Shown in pieces: positions 1-10,988 of a DNA stretch of 64,000 bases. The translations under genes and the position numbers were made by a program. Location: contig JAWZYU010000025.1 in NCBI GenBank assembly GCA_038380435.1, forward strand, positions 28,062,707 through 28,126,706. Direction: 5' to 3'. The first letter of the stretch is position 1. Every line of letters starts with the position of its first letter. The notes under the pieces were generated by a model that made no database searches, was not told the origin of the DNA, and saw only the letters and a program-made list of their open reading frames with translations. This stretch comes from Ryuthela nishihirai (Eukaryota; Arthropoda; Arachnida; Araneae; Heptathelidae).

Positions 1-343
1 TGGGCTAAATGGCCAGGTCACATGGACCCCGAAGGCTAGAGAAGGTTGGGGGAGGGGACCCACTGGAACAGCTGTTGGGAGACAGATGGTAGCCTCCCGT
101 CAAGGCCATCCAGCGTGTTCTTTAACGTGCATAGTGTATGGCTCTCCCGCACACGGGGCCACGGCTTAACGTCTCATCCGACGGACGGCGGCTTTTCCAA
201 GCCCATCGGTGTCCCCTACTGACCGTGGGCAGGGAGGGGAATTTTGCGGAGATAAATCTCAACGCTGACCCAACTGGGACTCGAACCTGGGAACTACAGA
301 TTACGAGCCTGGCGCGATACCGACTGAGCCACAGCCGCCCCGC
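1..343 (-). mobile_element. SINE-1 copy, 3' tail cut off by the window edge
   Basis: This is an antisense copy of the tRNA-derived SINE-1 family (architecture given under 57876-58267). The central core and the B box are readable on the minus strand. The 3' tail lies outside the window. Confidence 0.9.
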
Positions 344-370
344 CTTATCCGGCACATAGACATAATAAAA

Positions 371-552
371 TACCCCCTCAAGCAGCTGCTTGCCACAGAG
401 GTCTGACAGGAACCTGTCAGTTTATATGCCACAGTAGAAGATGGCAGGACCTCAGCAGAAAAACAACACGCACAACCATGCCTTACCTGGGGCTCGAACC
501 CAGGTCCCTTAGATCAGTAGCAAAGCGTGCTAACCACTCGGCCATGGGACGG
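371..552 (-). mobile_element. SINE-2 copy, nearly complete
   Basis: This is an antisense SINE-2 (architecture under 11518-11733). It reads from the AT-rich tail and the AGCAGCTGCT palindrome on the left to the tRNA-like head with B box on the right. About 16 bp between the hairpin and the head are missing compared with other copies. Confidence 0.85.
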
Positions 553-1210
553 ACTTCGTCAAAATAAACTTTTGTGACACACAGATAAAAAAATAATGTC
601 CGTGAAGGTTTTAAATTTTTTTTCCCTCCCATCGAAAAACAAGTCTGTTTCTCTGCTGCTTAGCAGAGCGGAAACCACACTTTATTTTCTTCCTGACCTT
701 GTTTTCCTTCAGTCAGGTTCTTTAGCGTTCAACTTGGCCAATTCAGCGCCATTCACGGCCTATTTTTCTGTTCCTGTTCTAGCTGACGTGTGACGTCACA
801 GTCGGCCAGGCAACACGCGTCACGTTCACGTGACTCCCTTTAGCACTCATCAGTTGGCGCGTTAATTTGCCCGCGAGCAGATTTCGAGGGACAAACACGC
901 TTGCGCGAAACCGGTCAGTGGAGGATAAAATGGCGCATGACTTAGCTCCAGGTCAATAATTGCTGATCGTCATTGTTACAACATAATTATTGTTTGCATA
1001 ACAATACCCAAGGAGAAAAAAAATAACGATTAAAAGAAAAGCTCGGATTTCTTTTTTTTTGGGGGGGGGGGGGCAGAGGGGATGATTAAGTTAGCAATTA
1101 TTTATATGGTATGTTGTCGGCGAGATGAAAGAATGAGTTTTATTTATAACAAAGAGACATTTATTCATGAGGTTTAAAATTTTATAGATCATCGTTTTTC
1201 TCTTCGTAGG
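553..1210. promoter_or_regulatory. non-repetitive stretch with a possible cis-regulatory cluster
   Basis: No coding region is convincing here. A perfect CRE-type palindrome TGACGTCA lies at 791-798, an E-box CACGTG at 828-833 and a YY1-like AAAATGGCG at 927-935. The cluster suggests a regulatory segment, but single motifs arise by chance, so this is weak. A T-run followed by a G-run lies at about 1050-1071. Confidence 0.2.
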
Positions 1211-1880
1211 TACAGTCGCTCAAAAAAAAAAATCCGAACACTACGTTTGATTATAGAATTCAGAAAAAATATCTGGCAACGATTTTTTTTTAGAAATTAG
1301 TGATCTTCTTTGTGTCACGTGACACGAAGGTTGTCAGATGACTAATTTAAAAAAAAAAGTTGCCAGATATTTTTCCTGAATTCTGTAATCACGTGACACG
1401 AAGGTTGCCAGATCACTAATTTCTAAAAAAAAATCGTTGCCAGATATTTTTCCTGAATTCTGTAATCAACCGTAGTATTCGGATTTTTTTTAATACATAT
1501 AATGCGTATGAATATATAATGCAATGAATATGGAGCGTGTGCAGTTACCGTCCACAGCAAACTGGAGCGGTTGCGGTTAATGTTCACAGCACATTGGATC
1601 GTGTGAGTCCACTCACAGAAATATTGAGAGTGTGCAGTTACCGTTCACAGCAAACTGGAGCGTGTGCAGTAACTGCACACGCTCTAGTTTGCTGTGAACG
1701 GTAACTGGAGCGTGTACAGCAACTGTACACGCTCCAGATATTTTTCCTGAATTCTGTAATCACGTGACACGAAGGTTGCCAGATCACTAATTTCTAAAAA
1801 AAAATCGTTGCCAGATATTTTTTTCTGAATTCTGTAATCAACCGTTGTGTTTGGATATTGTTTTTTTTGAGCGACTTTAG
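1211..1880. mobile_element. MITE-A, palindromic mariner-type foldback element with expanded centre
   Basis: The ends carry a terminal inverted repeat beginning TACAGTCGCTCAAAA, with a TA dinucleotide at the border as in Tc1/mariner elements. Blocks around ATATCTGGCAACG and CACGTGACACGAAGG recur in both orientations. The centre (about 1530-1740) carries repeated inverted copies of a block beginning GGAGCGTGTGCAGTTAC. No transposase is visible, so it is non-autonomous. Confidence 0.75.
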
Positions 1881-1996
1881 TAGTAATACGAGCAATTCAT
1901 TCCGGGAGTAGATGACATACTCTATACTCTATAAAATCTACTTTTTTCATGATCGAAAACTAAGAGAGTTTAAAACAAATACTCCCTGAATCAGTT

Positions 1997-2363
1997 GGGC
2001 GGGGGTGGCTCAGTCGGTAGCGCGCCAGGCTCGTAATCTGTAGTTCCCAGGTTCGAGTCCCAGTTGGGTCAGCGTTGAGATTTATCTCAGCAAAACTCCC
2101 CGCCCTGCCCACGGTCAGTAGGGGACACCGATGGGCTTGGAAAGGCCGCCGTCCGTCGTGGCTCCGTGTGCGGGAGAGTCATACCCTGTGCACGTTCAAG
2201 AACACGCTGGATGGCCTTGACGGGAGGCTATCATCTGTCTCCCAACAGCTGTTCCAGTAGGTCCCCTCTCCCAACCTTCTCTGAGCCTTCGGGGTCCATG
2301 TGACCTGGCCATTTAGCCCATGGTGTGCAAAAAAGTGCCGCTTAGAGGTAAAACAACCCAACT
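1997..2363 (+). mobile_element. SINE-1 copy, full length
   Basis: The copy reads from the tRNA-like head (A box TGGCTCAGTCGG, B box GGTTCGAGTCC) through the central core to a GGTAAAACAACCCAAC tail. About 15 bp of the core after the GTCCGTCG motif are deleted. Confidence 0.9.
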
Positions 2364-3412
2364 AGAAATATCAATTTAAGTCTTCCCAAATCTTAACAAG
2401 CGCAGGATTAAAGAACAAAAATGACAAACGGATATATTGTTCTCATTGAGAACGCTAAAGATGATAAAGAACGATAGAAAAAAAAATCAGCGATCTTTTA
2501 TGAAAAAAAAAATTCCTAAGAGGAAGCAAACAGGCATCATCCTGATCTCCAATTACGTGTTCCCTCAAGAGGAGAGCTGCTCCTACTTAAGACTGCCTTA
2601 GCTAAAGCCAAACTTGACAAGAAGATGATGACGAAGAAGAAGATCTCGCGACGGCCACGCACCACTGTCCGAATTTCTTTTCCTTCCCCATCCGAGCCCC
2701 ACTCTCGGCCGCTGCGTTCTGATTGCGTCCGTAAACACCAACACTGACCTGGATAGCGGCATCTACAGCGGCCCCATTCCGCAACAGCCGATCAAAGAAG
2801 GTCAGCAACGGCCCGCAATTACGGCGTACCTGCCAACCTATCTGACCGAGCTAGTGGAAGATAGTAGTGTTGTCTCATTGCACGTGCAAAAGAAAAAGAC
2901 ACGCCCTTCTTTTTCTGGACATGGGGGCTGTAGCCACCCGGAACTCGACGTGGAGGAGGTACAGGTGGCACGTGACTCGGCGATGACCCGAGTTCGCCAG
3001 GGGAATGTTTTTTTTTTATATTAGGGCTTTGTTCTATTGTTTCGAATTAAGCGAGAAGGTTAAGGGGTGACCTTTCTCGTTTCTGGATTACGGTAAAGTT
3101 TAATCAAGAATCTGAACGAAGTTCGGTCATCAGTGTTCTCATGCAGAAGTTTTGAGCGCGTGATTAAGTTGAAAGGGTTATGGGGTACTTGCTGGCTTCT
3201 GATGGTTATTAGGATAATTAACGTTTTAATATTTCGAGCAGGTTTCTCCAAACAGCACGTAACGAACTTGGAAGTAAATGAAAATGGGATCTCACTTTGA
3301 TTGTTTCTAATATGGTAATGTCAGATTTTGCTCTCGAGTTATTTATTCATGGCGCGTGATTTGCAGGACGTGTCGAGTCACAGTTTGATTTATAGCAAGC
3401 ACTGGGGATAGA
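2364..3412. other. non-repetitive stretch, no recognisable gene
   Basis: The segment from about 2590 to 3000 is richer in GC than its surroundings and holds a short GAA/GAT run at 2620-2645. A minus-strand reading frame of 68 codons ends in serine codons from that simple repeat and looks fortuitous. No transposon signature is seen. Confidence 0.5.
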
Positions 3413-3801
3413 GGGGCGGGGGTGGCTCAGTCGGTAGCGCGCCAGGCTCGTAATCTGTAGTTCCCAGGTTCGAGTCCCAGCTGGGTCAGCGTGGAGATTT
3501 ATCTCCGCAAAATTCCCCGCCTTGCCCACGGTCAGTAGGGGTTATGGTGGGCTTGGAAAAGCCGCCGTCCATCGGATGGGACGTAAAGCCATGGCCCCGT
3601 GTGCGGGAGAGACATACCCTGTGCACGTTAAAGAACACGCTGGATGGCCTTGACGGGAGGATACCATCTGTCTCCCAACAGCTGTTCCAGTGGGTCCCCT
3701 CTCCTAACCTTCTCTGAGCCTTCGGGGTCCATGTGACCTGGCCATTTAGCCCATGGTGTGCAAAAAAGTGCCGCTCAGAGGTAAAACAACCCAACCCAAC
3801 C
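3413..3801 (+). mobile_element. SINE-1 copy, full length, with target-site duplication
   Basis: This is a complete SINE-1 with tail ACAACCCAACCCAACC. The 11-bp direct repeat CTGGGGATAGA flanks it at 3402-3412 and 3802-3812, which marks the insertion borders. Confidence 0.92.
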
Positions 3802-3835
3802 CTGGGGATAGAAAGATGATGCAGCAGGTTCTTTT

Positions 3836-3880
3836 TTCTGTGTGCAAAAAAAGTTCCACTTAAAATTAAAACAACCCTGT
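3836..3880 (+). mobile_element. old SINE-1 3' tail fragment
   Basis: The stretch matches the end of SINE-1 (GTGTGCAAAAAA, then an altered AAAACAACCC) with several substitutions. It lies about 35 bp downstream of the intact copy at 3413-3801. Confidence 0.6.
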
Positions 3881-4504
3881 CTCCTTATAGAAATTTACTT
3901 CGACTTAATTAGAAGTTGAAGTTCCCACACCCCCAACATCAATTGTGATGATGTCTGATGCCCAAAATCAGCGATCCCAACCTGTTTGGGCTAACTAAGT
4001 ATTATTTAACTAAGTATTATTTATTAACTAAGTTTATTATTATTAGTTATTAACTAAGTATTATTTATCTAACTCTCCCCCCCCCCTCCAAAGCTTCCGA
4101 GAAGCCAAATAACTTTTCCCTTATAAAACTAGTTTAAAAATTATTTACCGTATGCAAATATAAGAATATTTTGTTTCACGAATTTCAATTTTTTTTCTAA
4201 ATAAAGCATGCATAACTACGTTAATCTAAAAAGTATACGATATTCTATTTTCCACAGCAAAACTGAAAAGAATAAGGCTTCACATATTTCTAAATCAGCC
4301 ACTAGGTGAGAGGATAAACGCGTGGATATCTCGAGCGTAATCTATTAGCCAATGGTGGATGCGTGTGCATGGAGGCAACTGACACAATGTGACTGCGCAG
4401 TCACGTGATCATTAGTTGAATTTTAAATTGTCCATCAACCAATGATCGTTTGAATCGGTGGTTGTTGAGAAATGATTAATAGCGCACTCAACCAATGATT
4501 TGTG
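3881..4504. repeat. non-genic stretch with a short AT minisatellite
   Basis: Units of about 17 bp built on TAACTAAGTATTATTTA recur between about 3985 and 4075. A C-run lies at about 4077-4088. The rest is AT-rich without a recognisable element. Confidence 0.5.
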
Positions 4505-4718
4505 AAGACCTTCCCGTGGCCGAGTGGTTAGCACGCTTGGCTACTGATCTAAGGGACCTGGGTTCGAGCCCCGGATTAGGCATGGATGTGTGTGTCGTTT
4601 TTCTGCTGAGGTCCTGCCATCCTCTCAGATCTCCTACTGTGGCATATAAACTGACAGACTCCTGTCAGACCTCTATGGCAAGCAGCTGATTGAGGGGGTA
4701 TTTATTTTATTTCATTTT
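4505..4718 (+). mobile_element. SINE-2 copy, full length
   Basis: A sense SINE-2 with A box TGGCCGAGTGG, B box GGTTCGAGCCC, the palindromic hairpin (one arm altered, ACAGACTCCTGTC) and a TATTTATTTTATTT tail. Confidence 0.87.
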
Positions 4719-4803
4719 TGGTTCGTCAACTGCGCAGTCTCATTGTCTCAATAACTACCACCACACTTTGCCACTGACCATTGCAATTATTGCTGATAAA
4801 CTC

Positions 4804-5049
4804 GCGTCAAGGCCATCCAGCGTGTTCTTTAATGTGCACAGGGTATGGCTCTCCCGCACAAGGGGCCACGGCTTAACGTCCCATCCGACGGACGGCGGCC
4901 TTACCAAGCCCATCGGTGTCCCCTACTGACCGTGGGCAGGGCGGGGAATTTTGCGGAGATAAATCTCAACGCTGACCCAGATGGGACTCGAACCTGGGAA
5001 CTACAGATTACGAGCCAGGCGTGCTACCGACTGAGCCACCCCCGCCCCA
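4804..5049 (-). mobile_element. SINE-1 copy lacking its 3' third
   Basis: The copy keeps the tRNA-like head and the central core but stops at the GTCAAGGCCATCC motif. The 3' domain and tail are missing. This is the opposite of the usual 5' truncation and suggests a later deletion. Confidence 0.85.
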
Positions 5050-5920
5050 CTTGTTTCAAGAATGGGTTGCCAACATGCACCGGTACTGTGACAATACACA
5101 CTCGCTTACCCCTACAGTAAACCAACTACATGTTTTTCTCTGTTCCATTCTTTTTTTTTGCACCCATTTTATACACTTAGTAATTTGCACGCACGACAGG
5201 CCAAGGCCAAGGGAGGGCAGTAATTTAATACTCTCGTGACCTAAGGGGAGGTAACAGAAAAAAAAAAACGGAATACCCTCCATCTAGCACTCCACTGAAA
5301 ATGCTTCACACACAGAAAAAAAAATCTGTAAAAACATCAGCACTTTACGATTACGATATCAATTCAATAAACGCAGTGAGATTAATCCCTCTAAGAAACA
5401 GGAGTTCTGGTAAATAATTAGTGTCGAGTCAGGCCGTGGGTTGGCAAGCATGAGTACACTGGAATATTTTCTCTTCAACAGAGGAACACTCTGCCCAAGC
5501 GAGCAGAAAGGTTAATGGAGTGTGCCGCAGGGGACGAAGTGAGGCGAAGTAGGCCGACCTCTTGCCGCAGCACAACGGGGGTGATGCGGTTCTCGTGCCG
5601 CGCCAGATCCGGAGTTGGGACGGCTGCTTTTCTTCGGAAGAACGTGACAGGGTCGCTCCTTCACCCTAAATCTCCCCCTTCACCTTTACGAAACAGCTGG
5701 TGATGGAGGAAGAGATTTTTCTGAAGGTGAGGAAATCGCCTATTTGAGGTGAATTTGTACGGGAAACGAGTTTTCTTAAATGTTTCAAACACATTTCGTA
5801 AAAAATGTATGTAACGGAATATTTAATATTAGACCAGTTTAAAATAAAGAATAACATAATACAGTTTGTCAGGTATTTGAACCCACAAATGCATTCGCCT
5901 GTCGGAGGAGGAGGAGGGGG
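5050..5920. other. non-repetitive stretch, no recognisable gene
   Basis: A CpG-containing GC-richer patch occupies about 5490-5700; the remainder is AT-rich. Reading frames here are short and lack family features. No TSD or terminal repeats are visible. Confidence 0.5.
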
Positions 5921-6298
5921 GGTTGTTTTACCTCTGAGCGACACTTTTTTGCACACATGGACTAAATGGCCAGGTCACATGGACCCCGAAGGCTCAGAGA
6001 AGGTTGGGGGAGGGGGCCCACTGGAACAGCTGTTGGGAGACAGATGGCAGACTCCCGTCAAGGCCATCCAGCGTGTTCTTTAACGTGCACAGGATATGGC
6101 TCTCCCGCATACGGGGCCACGGCTTAACGTCCCATCCGACGGACGGCGGCCTTTCCAAGCCCATCGGTGTCCCCTACTGACCGTGGGCAGGGCGGGGAAT
6201 TTTGCGGAGATAAATCTCAACGCTGACCCAGCTGGGACTCGAACCTGGGAACTACAGATTACAAGCCTGGCGCGCTACCGACTGAGCCACCCCCGCCC
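5921..6298 (-). mobile_element. SINE-1 copy, full length
   Basis: This is an antisense SINE-1 from GGTTGTTTTACC to CACCCCCGCCC with A and B boxes intact. It directly follows a G-rich run, so the tail border is blurred. Confidence 0.9.
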
Positions 6299-6309
6299 GT
6301 TAAAAAGCT

Positions 6310-6440
6310 ACAGAAACTGGACTTTTTAATAGCAGCAATGCCGTGTACTGAAAAACAGAAAATTCGTAAAGAATTGAAAGAATTATTTACACGAACTTCT
6401 AAAGTACCAGCTATTTTATTAAAAGATTTAATATAATACT
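6310..6440. repeat. diverged MITE-B fragment
   Basis: The order of short motifs (AGCAGCAATGCC, GAAAGAATTATTTACAC, TATTTTATTAAA) matches the interior of the elements at 26654 and 47305. Divergence is high, so assignment is tentative. Confidence 0.4.
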
Positions 6441-6446
6441 TATAAG

Positions 6447-6625
6447 CAGGACCGAATCTAGGGAGGGGAGATACACATCCCCCCCTCCTTCAGAATTCTA
6501 ATAACGGTAACAGAGGAAATAAAGTTCTTAAACTTTTTTATATTTCTTGCATTTTAAGGAAATATTTTTAAAAACCTGTAAAATGGAGGGGAAAATGTTA
6601 TAATTTATGGGAAATTCAGTCTCTA
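6447..6625. mobile_element. partial hAT-like MITE, left end only
   Basis: It begins CAGGACCGAATCTAGGG. This resembles the terminal repeat of the element at 31403-31647, and the following AT-rich part (TTTTTATATTTCTTG, AAACCTGTAAAA) also resembles that element. I cannot find a matching right end. Confidence 0.45.
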
Positions 6626-7231
6626 ACTTAGGCAGTGGTCAACTGTGACTTCAGCCTTGGTAGGGAATTTTTTTGTGGGATAATAATTTATTTCATGCAG
6701 AGGGGTTACAGTAAAGCCAAAGTACAAGTAATATTTGATATTAATATAAAACGTTCAAGTCGCTTGAATATATAATACATACATGCAGGAACTCAATACA
6801 TGCACAATTACTCAATACGCAGTAACAATAAAATGCGATACTCACTAACGCCGCACGGACCTTTATAAACATGTTTGAACTTATCGCGAACATCGCCCGC
6901 GCTATAACCGAGTGCGCGGTATAGCGAGCAGCGCTATAACGAAGGTCCACTGTACTTCGTATGAGAAAGCCTGTAAAAGCTAGGAAGAGCTTCTAAGATT
7001 CTGTTTTATGCACTTCAAAGAAAAGAAGAAATGTTTTAACTTCTAAGGTTTAATTCTCTTATGAATGGCATTGCCGTTGTTAAGGTCCCGGGGGGTGGGG
7101 GGTGCTTGGAGATGGCCCTGCGAAATTGTAAAACTATATAAAAATGTAATCGGGATTTAGATATATTCAAAATCTGAATTAAATCCATCTTCAGTCATGT
7201 TTTGCCATAAAAAGCGTATTTAAGAATTCAC
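6626..7231. other. non-genic AT-rich stretch
   Basis: I see no coding region and no repeat shared with the rest of the window. A G-run of about 20 bp lies near 7089-7103. Confidence 0.45.
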
Positions 7232-7604
7232 GGATTTGGGTTGTTTTATCTCTGAGCGGCACTTTTTTGCATACAATGGGCTAAATGGCCAGGTCTCAAG
7301 GACCCCGAAGGCTCAGAGAAGGTTGGAGGAGGGGACCCACTGGAACAGCTATTGGGAGACAGATGGTAGCCTCACGTCAAGGCCATCCAGCGTGTTCTTT
7401 AACGTGCACAGGATATTTACACCACCGCTTAACGTCCCATCCGACGGACGGCGGCCTTCCCAAATCAATCGGTGTCCCCTACTGACCGTGGGCAGGGCGG
7501 GAGTTTTGCGGAGATAAGTCTCAACAATGACCCAGCTGGAACTCGAACCTGGGAACTACAGATTACGAGCCTGGCGTGCTACCTACTGAGCCACCCCCGC
7601 CACA
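7232..7604 (-). mobile_element. SINE-1 copy with TSD and internal deletion
   Basis: AAGAATTCAC flanks the copy at 7222-7231 and 7605-7614. About 20 bp around the GTGTGCGGGAGAG motif of the core are replaced by a short sequence near 7412-7425. Confidence 0.9.
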
Positions 7605-7764
7605 AAGAATTCACAGAGCATCAAATTTTGTCTTAAAGTAGAAAGTAAGTGCATGTTTCATAAATATTAGATTAATATGATTTAAGTTAGTATACATCTA
7701 ACTTAAACAATTTTATGTTAGTAACAAACTAACATAAAATTAGTTTGTATAATAGTTTGGTTCT

Positions 7765-8222
7765 TTCTAGGGTTAGTTATGGTAGTGAAATTTGGACACT
7801 GTGTAAAGAAGATAACAGGAAACTAGATGCTTTTGATTCTAGATGCTTTACGCAGTATCTTGGGCATTAGGTGGTTCAACTTTGTAACTAATGATGAGGT
7901 AAGGCAAAGGAGTCTGCAATCTCCTTTAAGCAGCATATTGTGCAGAGAGAGACTCCGTTGGTTTGGCCATGTTGCCCATATGAATAATTATAGACTGGCG
8001 AATAGGGTTATGAGCAGTGTGCCTAAAGGCCTCAGAAAGAAGGGGAGACCTAGGATGCGGTGGGCAGACAATGTCAAACAGGACCTTGTTAGAATTGGTG
8101 TGCAGTGGCCAGATGCAGTAGATGTAGCTCAGGATAGACTTGCTTGGAGAACTAAATTGCACGGTCTGGTTGGACCTCCGTAGCCCATGGCTGCTTGAGG
8201 ATGATGATGATGATGATAGGTG
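7765..8222 (+). pseudogene. 3' end of an RTE/CR1-type LINE (reverse transcriptase C-terminus)
   Basis: The frame encodes the C-terminal segment found downstream of the reverse transcriptase domain in many RTE-like and related LINEs. Its landmarks are YGSEIWTL, then LRSILGIRWFNF, RLRWFGHVAHM, KKGRPRMRWADNV and DRLAWR. A one-base frameshift near 7847 separates the first block from the rest. After a stop at about 8181 there is a short tail with a (GAT)n run at 8200-8218, typical of LINEs that end in simple repeats. The catalytic domain is absent, so the copy is 5'-truncated. The exact clade cannot be set without a search. Confidence 0.75.
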
Positions 8223-8338
8223 TGATTGAATGAATAAAAAGTCTTACAAATGAATCATCATTTTAAACAAAAAATTTGAAGGAAATGGTTATACCTGCCT
8301 AGAATAAAGTTTGATTTTCTAAAAAAGCAACAGGTTTG

Positions 8339-8425
8339 AATTTCTAAAAAAAAATTGTTGCCAGATATTTTTTCTAAATTCTGTTATCAACCATAGTGTT
8401 CGGAATTTTTTTTTGAGCGACTGTA
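8339..8425. mobile_element. MITE-A right-end fragment
   Basis: The last 87 bp of MITE-A are present, from AATTTCTAAAAA through TTGCCAGATATT to the terminal GAGCGACTGTA. The left half is missing. Confidence 0.7.
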
Positions 8426-9263
8426 CAAGAAACAATGACAAATTTTAGAATATAGTCTAAGTGAATGCTTGATGAAAATTCGCTCAAATGCAAAACCATG
8501 GCAGAGAACGTCCCACATCACTTCTAATAACATTTTCAATAAGATGCGAGGTAAAGCACCACGTGATTACAACTTCTCAGCCAATCGTCCTCTCAGCTAC
8601 AAATCATTAGTTTACAAGATAGTTAATACACAATCTCTCCATCTATAACTACACAAAACCGCTGGCGAATCGCCAACTGCAAATCCAATTTCGTAAAAAG
8701 CTTTTACAATCGTCGGTCTCTAGTTGCTGGCAATGTCGCTAGTTCTCATTGTTCAAGTGATCGCGGCTAGCGACGACGCATTTGGGAGACAAATCAGATC
8801 ATCCCTGCCCTTCTTTTTTGTGTCTGTCTAGTGTTCTGGCAATGGGGGGTACTGGAGGGGGCAGGGGTGAGCGAGCTGCAACTTCTCAGTTGGCCCGAGG
8901 GGTCACGTGTTCGACCGCGTGAAATGGGCTAATGCAGCAGAGAAAGAAATGAAATCGAATAATGAGGAAGATGCAGATGAATCACGATCTGCATCTTCTT
9001 GTCGAACGAGATGATGAAGCTTCGCGGCTGTTCGATGGAGTACACGTTTGCGTCATTTTGCACAAGCGGAATAGAAGAGAATTCGTCGTTCAAGAGACGA
9101 AAGGGCGTATCTCAGTTTTGCTCACTTTACATAGGAGCGATTTAAAGATTTCGCATATGTTTCATCTTATAGCTTGCGTTGTTTTTTGAAGTTAAACCAA
9201 TGTACCTGACCTTATTGTATAAGAAAATGTATGTAGTTTATAGGGTGTATCGACGCATGATTA
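8426..9263. other. non-repetitive stretch with a small hairpin
   Basis: The region is moderately CpG-containing around 8560-9080. An 11-bp perfect inverted repeat (GAAGATGCAGA) sits at 8967-8977 and 8988-8998. A 75-codon frame at 8962-9189 has no recognisable domain and I do not call it a gene. Confidence 0.4.
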
Positions 9264-9269
9264 CCACTG

Positions 9270-10164
9270 ATATATATGTTTTATTTTATTCCCATTGTTA
9301 TACTATAACTATAGTTTTATCTATCTATACAAGGGGTACGCCAGTTACATACACATTTCCAGGGGGTACGTGAAGCATAAAAGGTTGAGAACCACTGATA
9401 TATATGTTTCATTTTATTCCCATCGTTATACTATAACTATAGTTTTATCTATCTATACAAGGGGTACGCCAGTTACATACACATTTCCAGGGGGTACGTG
9501 AAGTATAAAAGGTTGAGAACCACTGATATATATGTTTTATTTTATTCCCATTGTTATACTATAACTATAGTTTTATCTATCTATACAAGGGGTACGCCAG
9601 TTACATACACATTTCCAGGGGGTACGTGAAGCATATATCAGTGGTTCTCAACCTTTTATATGTTTTATTTTATTCCCATTGTTATACTATAACTATAGTG
9701 TTATCTATTTATACAAGGGGTACGCCAGTTACATACACATTTCCAGGGGGTACGTGAAGCATAAAAGGTTGAGAACCACTGATATATATGTTTTATTTTA
9801 TTCCCATTGTTATACTATAACTATAGTTTTATCTATCTATACAAGGGGTACGCCAGTTACATACACATTTCCAGGGGGTACGTGAAGCATAAAAGGTTGA
9901 GAACCACTGATATATATGTTTTATTTTATTCCCATTGTTATAATATAACTGTAATTTTATCTATCTATACAAGGGGTACGCCAGTTAGATACACATTTCC
10001 AGGGGGTACGTGAAGCATAAAAGGTTGAGAACCACTGATATATATGTTTTATTTTATTCCCATTGTTATACTATAACTATAGTTTTATCTATCTATACAA
10101 AGGGTACGCCAGTTACATACACATTTCCAGAGGGTACGTGAAGCATAAAAGTTGAGAACCACTG
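9270..10164. repeat. 128-bp satellite array of seven units derived from a hAT MITE end
   Basis: Seven head-to-tail units of 128 bp (the last one base shorter) are nearly identical. Each unit ends in GGTTGAGAACCACTG, the inverted form of the hAT-type terminus CAGTGGTTCTCAACC, and starts ATATATATGTTTTATTTTA. The same unit occurs once, as the right end of the MITE at 50632-50933. The array therefore amplified a transposon end. Short open frames that repeat every 128 bp are by-products of the periodicity. Confidence 0.9.
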
Positions 10165-10593
10165 GTCTAACCTATTACTATGTAGGTACAACAATTACAA
10201 CGTTGCTTCACTTAAAATGTGTAGTTTTACTGGCAAAAATGCATAATTTCGATAGTTAATCACAAAGCAGCCCTTCTAAAGTTTTAAAGAGAAGTTTATG
10301 CATTTCAACAGTTATATAGTGGACCTCCTTCCTCTACTGAGGACTGAGTGCTTGTCAACTTATGGCCAAAGACTTATCGATCGGCTTATGAACTTTGAGA
10401 ACTAACGAAAGGCTCAATTATGCAGTTTCAGTCTCCAGAAGTTGACACTCATGCTATACCACTGGTAAAGGTAAGAATCGCATAATACGGCAAACTTCGA
10501 GAAGTAGGACTCACGTGAGTAGGCCAAAATATATAGAAAAAAACAATAAGGTGAGGGGGGGGGGGGGTAACGCAATCGAGCCAAGAAAAAGTA
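10165..10593. other. non-genic stretch
   Basis: I see no coding region. A G-run of about 14 bp lies at 10554-10567, just before the next SINE insertion. Confidence 0.5.
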
Positions 10594-10978
10594 AGTTGGG
10601 TTGTTTTACATCTGAGCGGCACGTTTTTGCACCCCATGGGCTAAATGGCCAGGTCACATTGACCCCGAAGGCTCAGAGAAGGTTGGGGGAGGGGACCCAC
10701 TGGAACAGCTGTTGGGAGACAGATGGTAGTCTCCCGTCAAGGCCATCCAGCGTGTTCTTTAACGTGCACAGTGTATGGCTCTCCCGCACACGGGGTCACG
10801 GCTTAACGTCCCATCCGACGGACGGCGGCCTTTCCAAGCCCATCGGTGTCCCCTACTGACCGTGGGCAGGGCGGGGAATTTTGCGGAGATAAATCTCAAC
10901 GCTGACCCAGCTGGGACTCGAACCTGGGAACTACAGATTACGAGCCTGGCGCGCTACCGACTGAGCCACCCCCGCCCC
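10594..10978 (-). mobile_element. SINE-1 copy, full length, with TSD
   Basis: AGAAAAAGTA flanks the copy at 10584-10593 and 10979-10988. Head, core and tail are all present, with a few substitutions near the tail. Confidence 0.92.
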
Positions 10979-10988
10979 AGAAAAAGTA

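Noticed and set aside
2602..2808. A minus-strand small protein ending in polyserine
   Set aside because: The serine run comes from a GAA/GAT simple repeat and the remainder has no recognisable feature.
9270..10164. A CRISPR-like array
   Set aside because: Units are 128 bp with no unique spacers, and each unit is a hAT terminus in a eukaryotic context.
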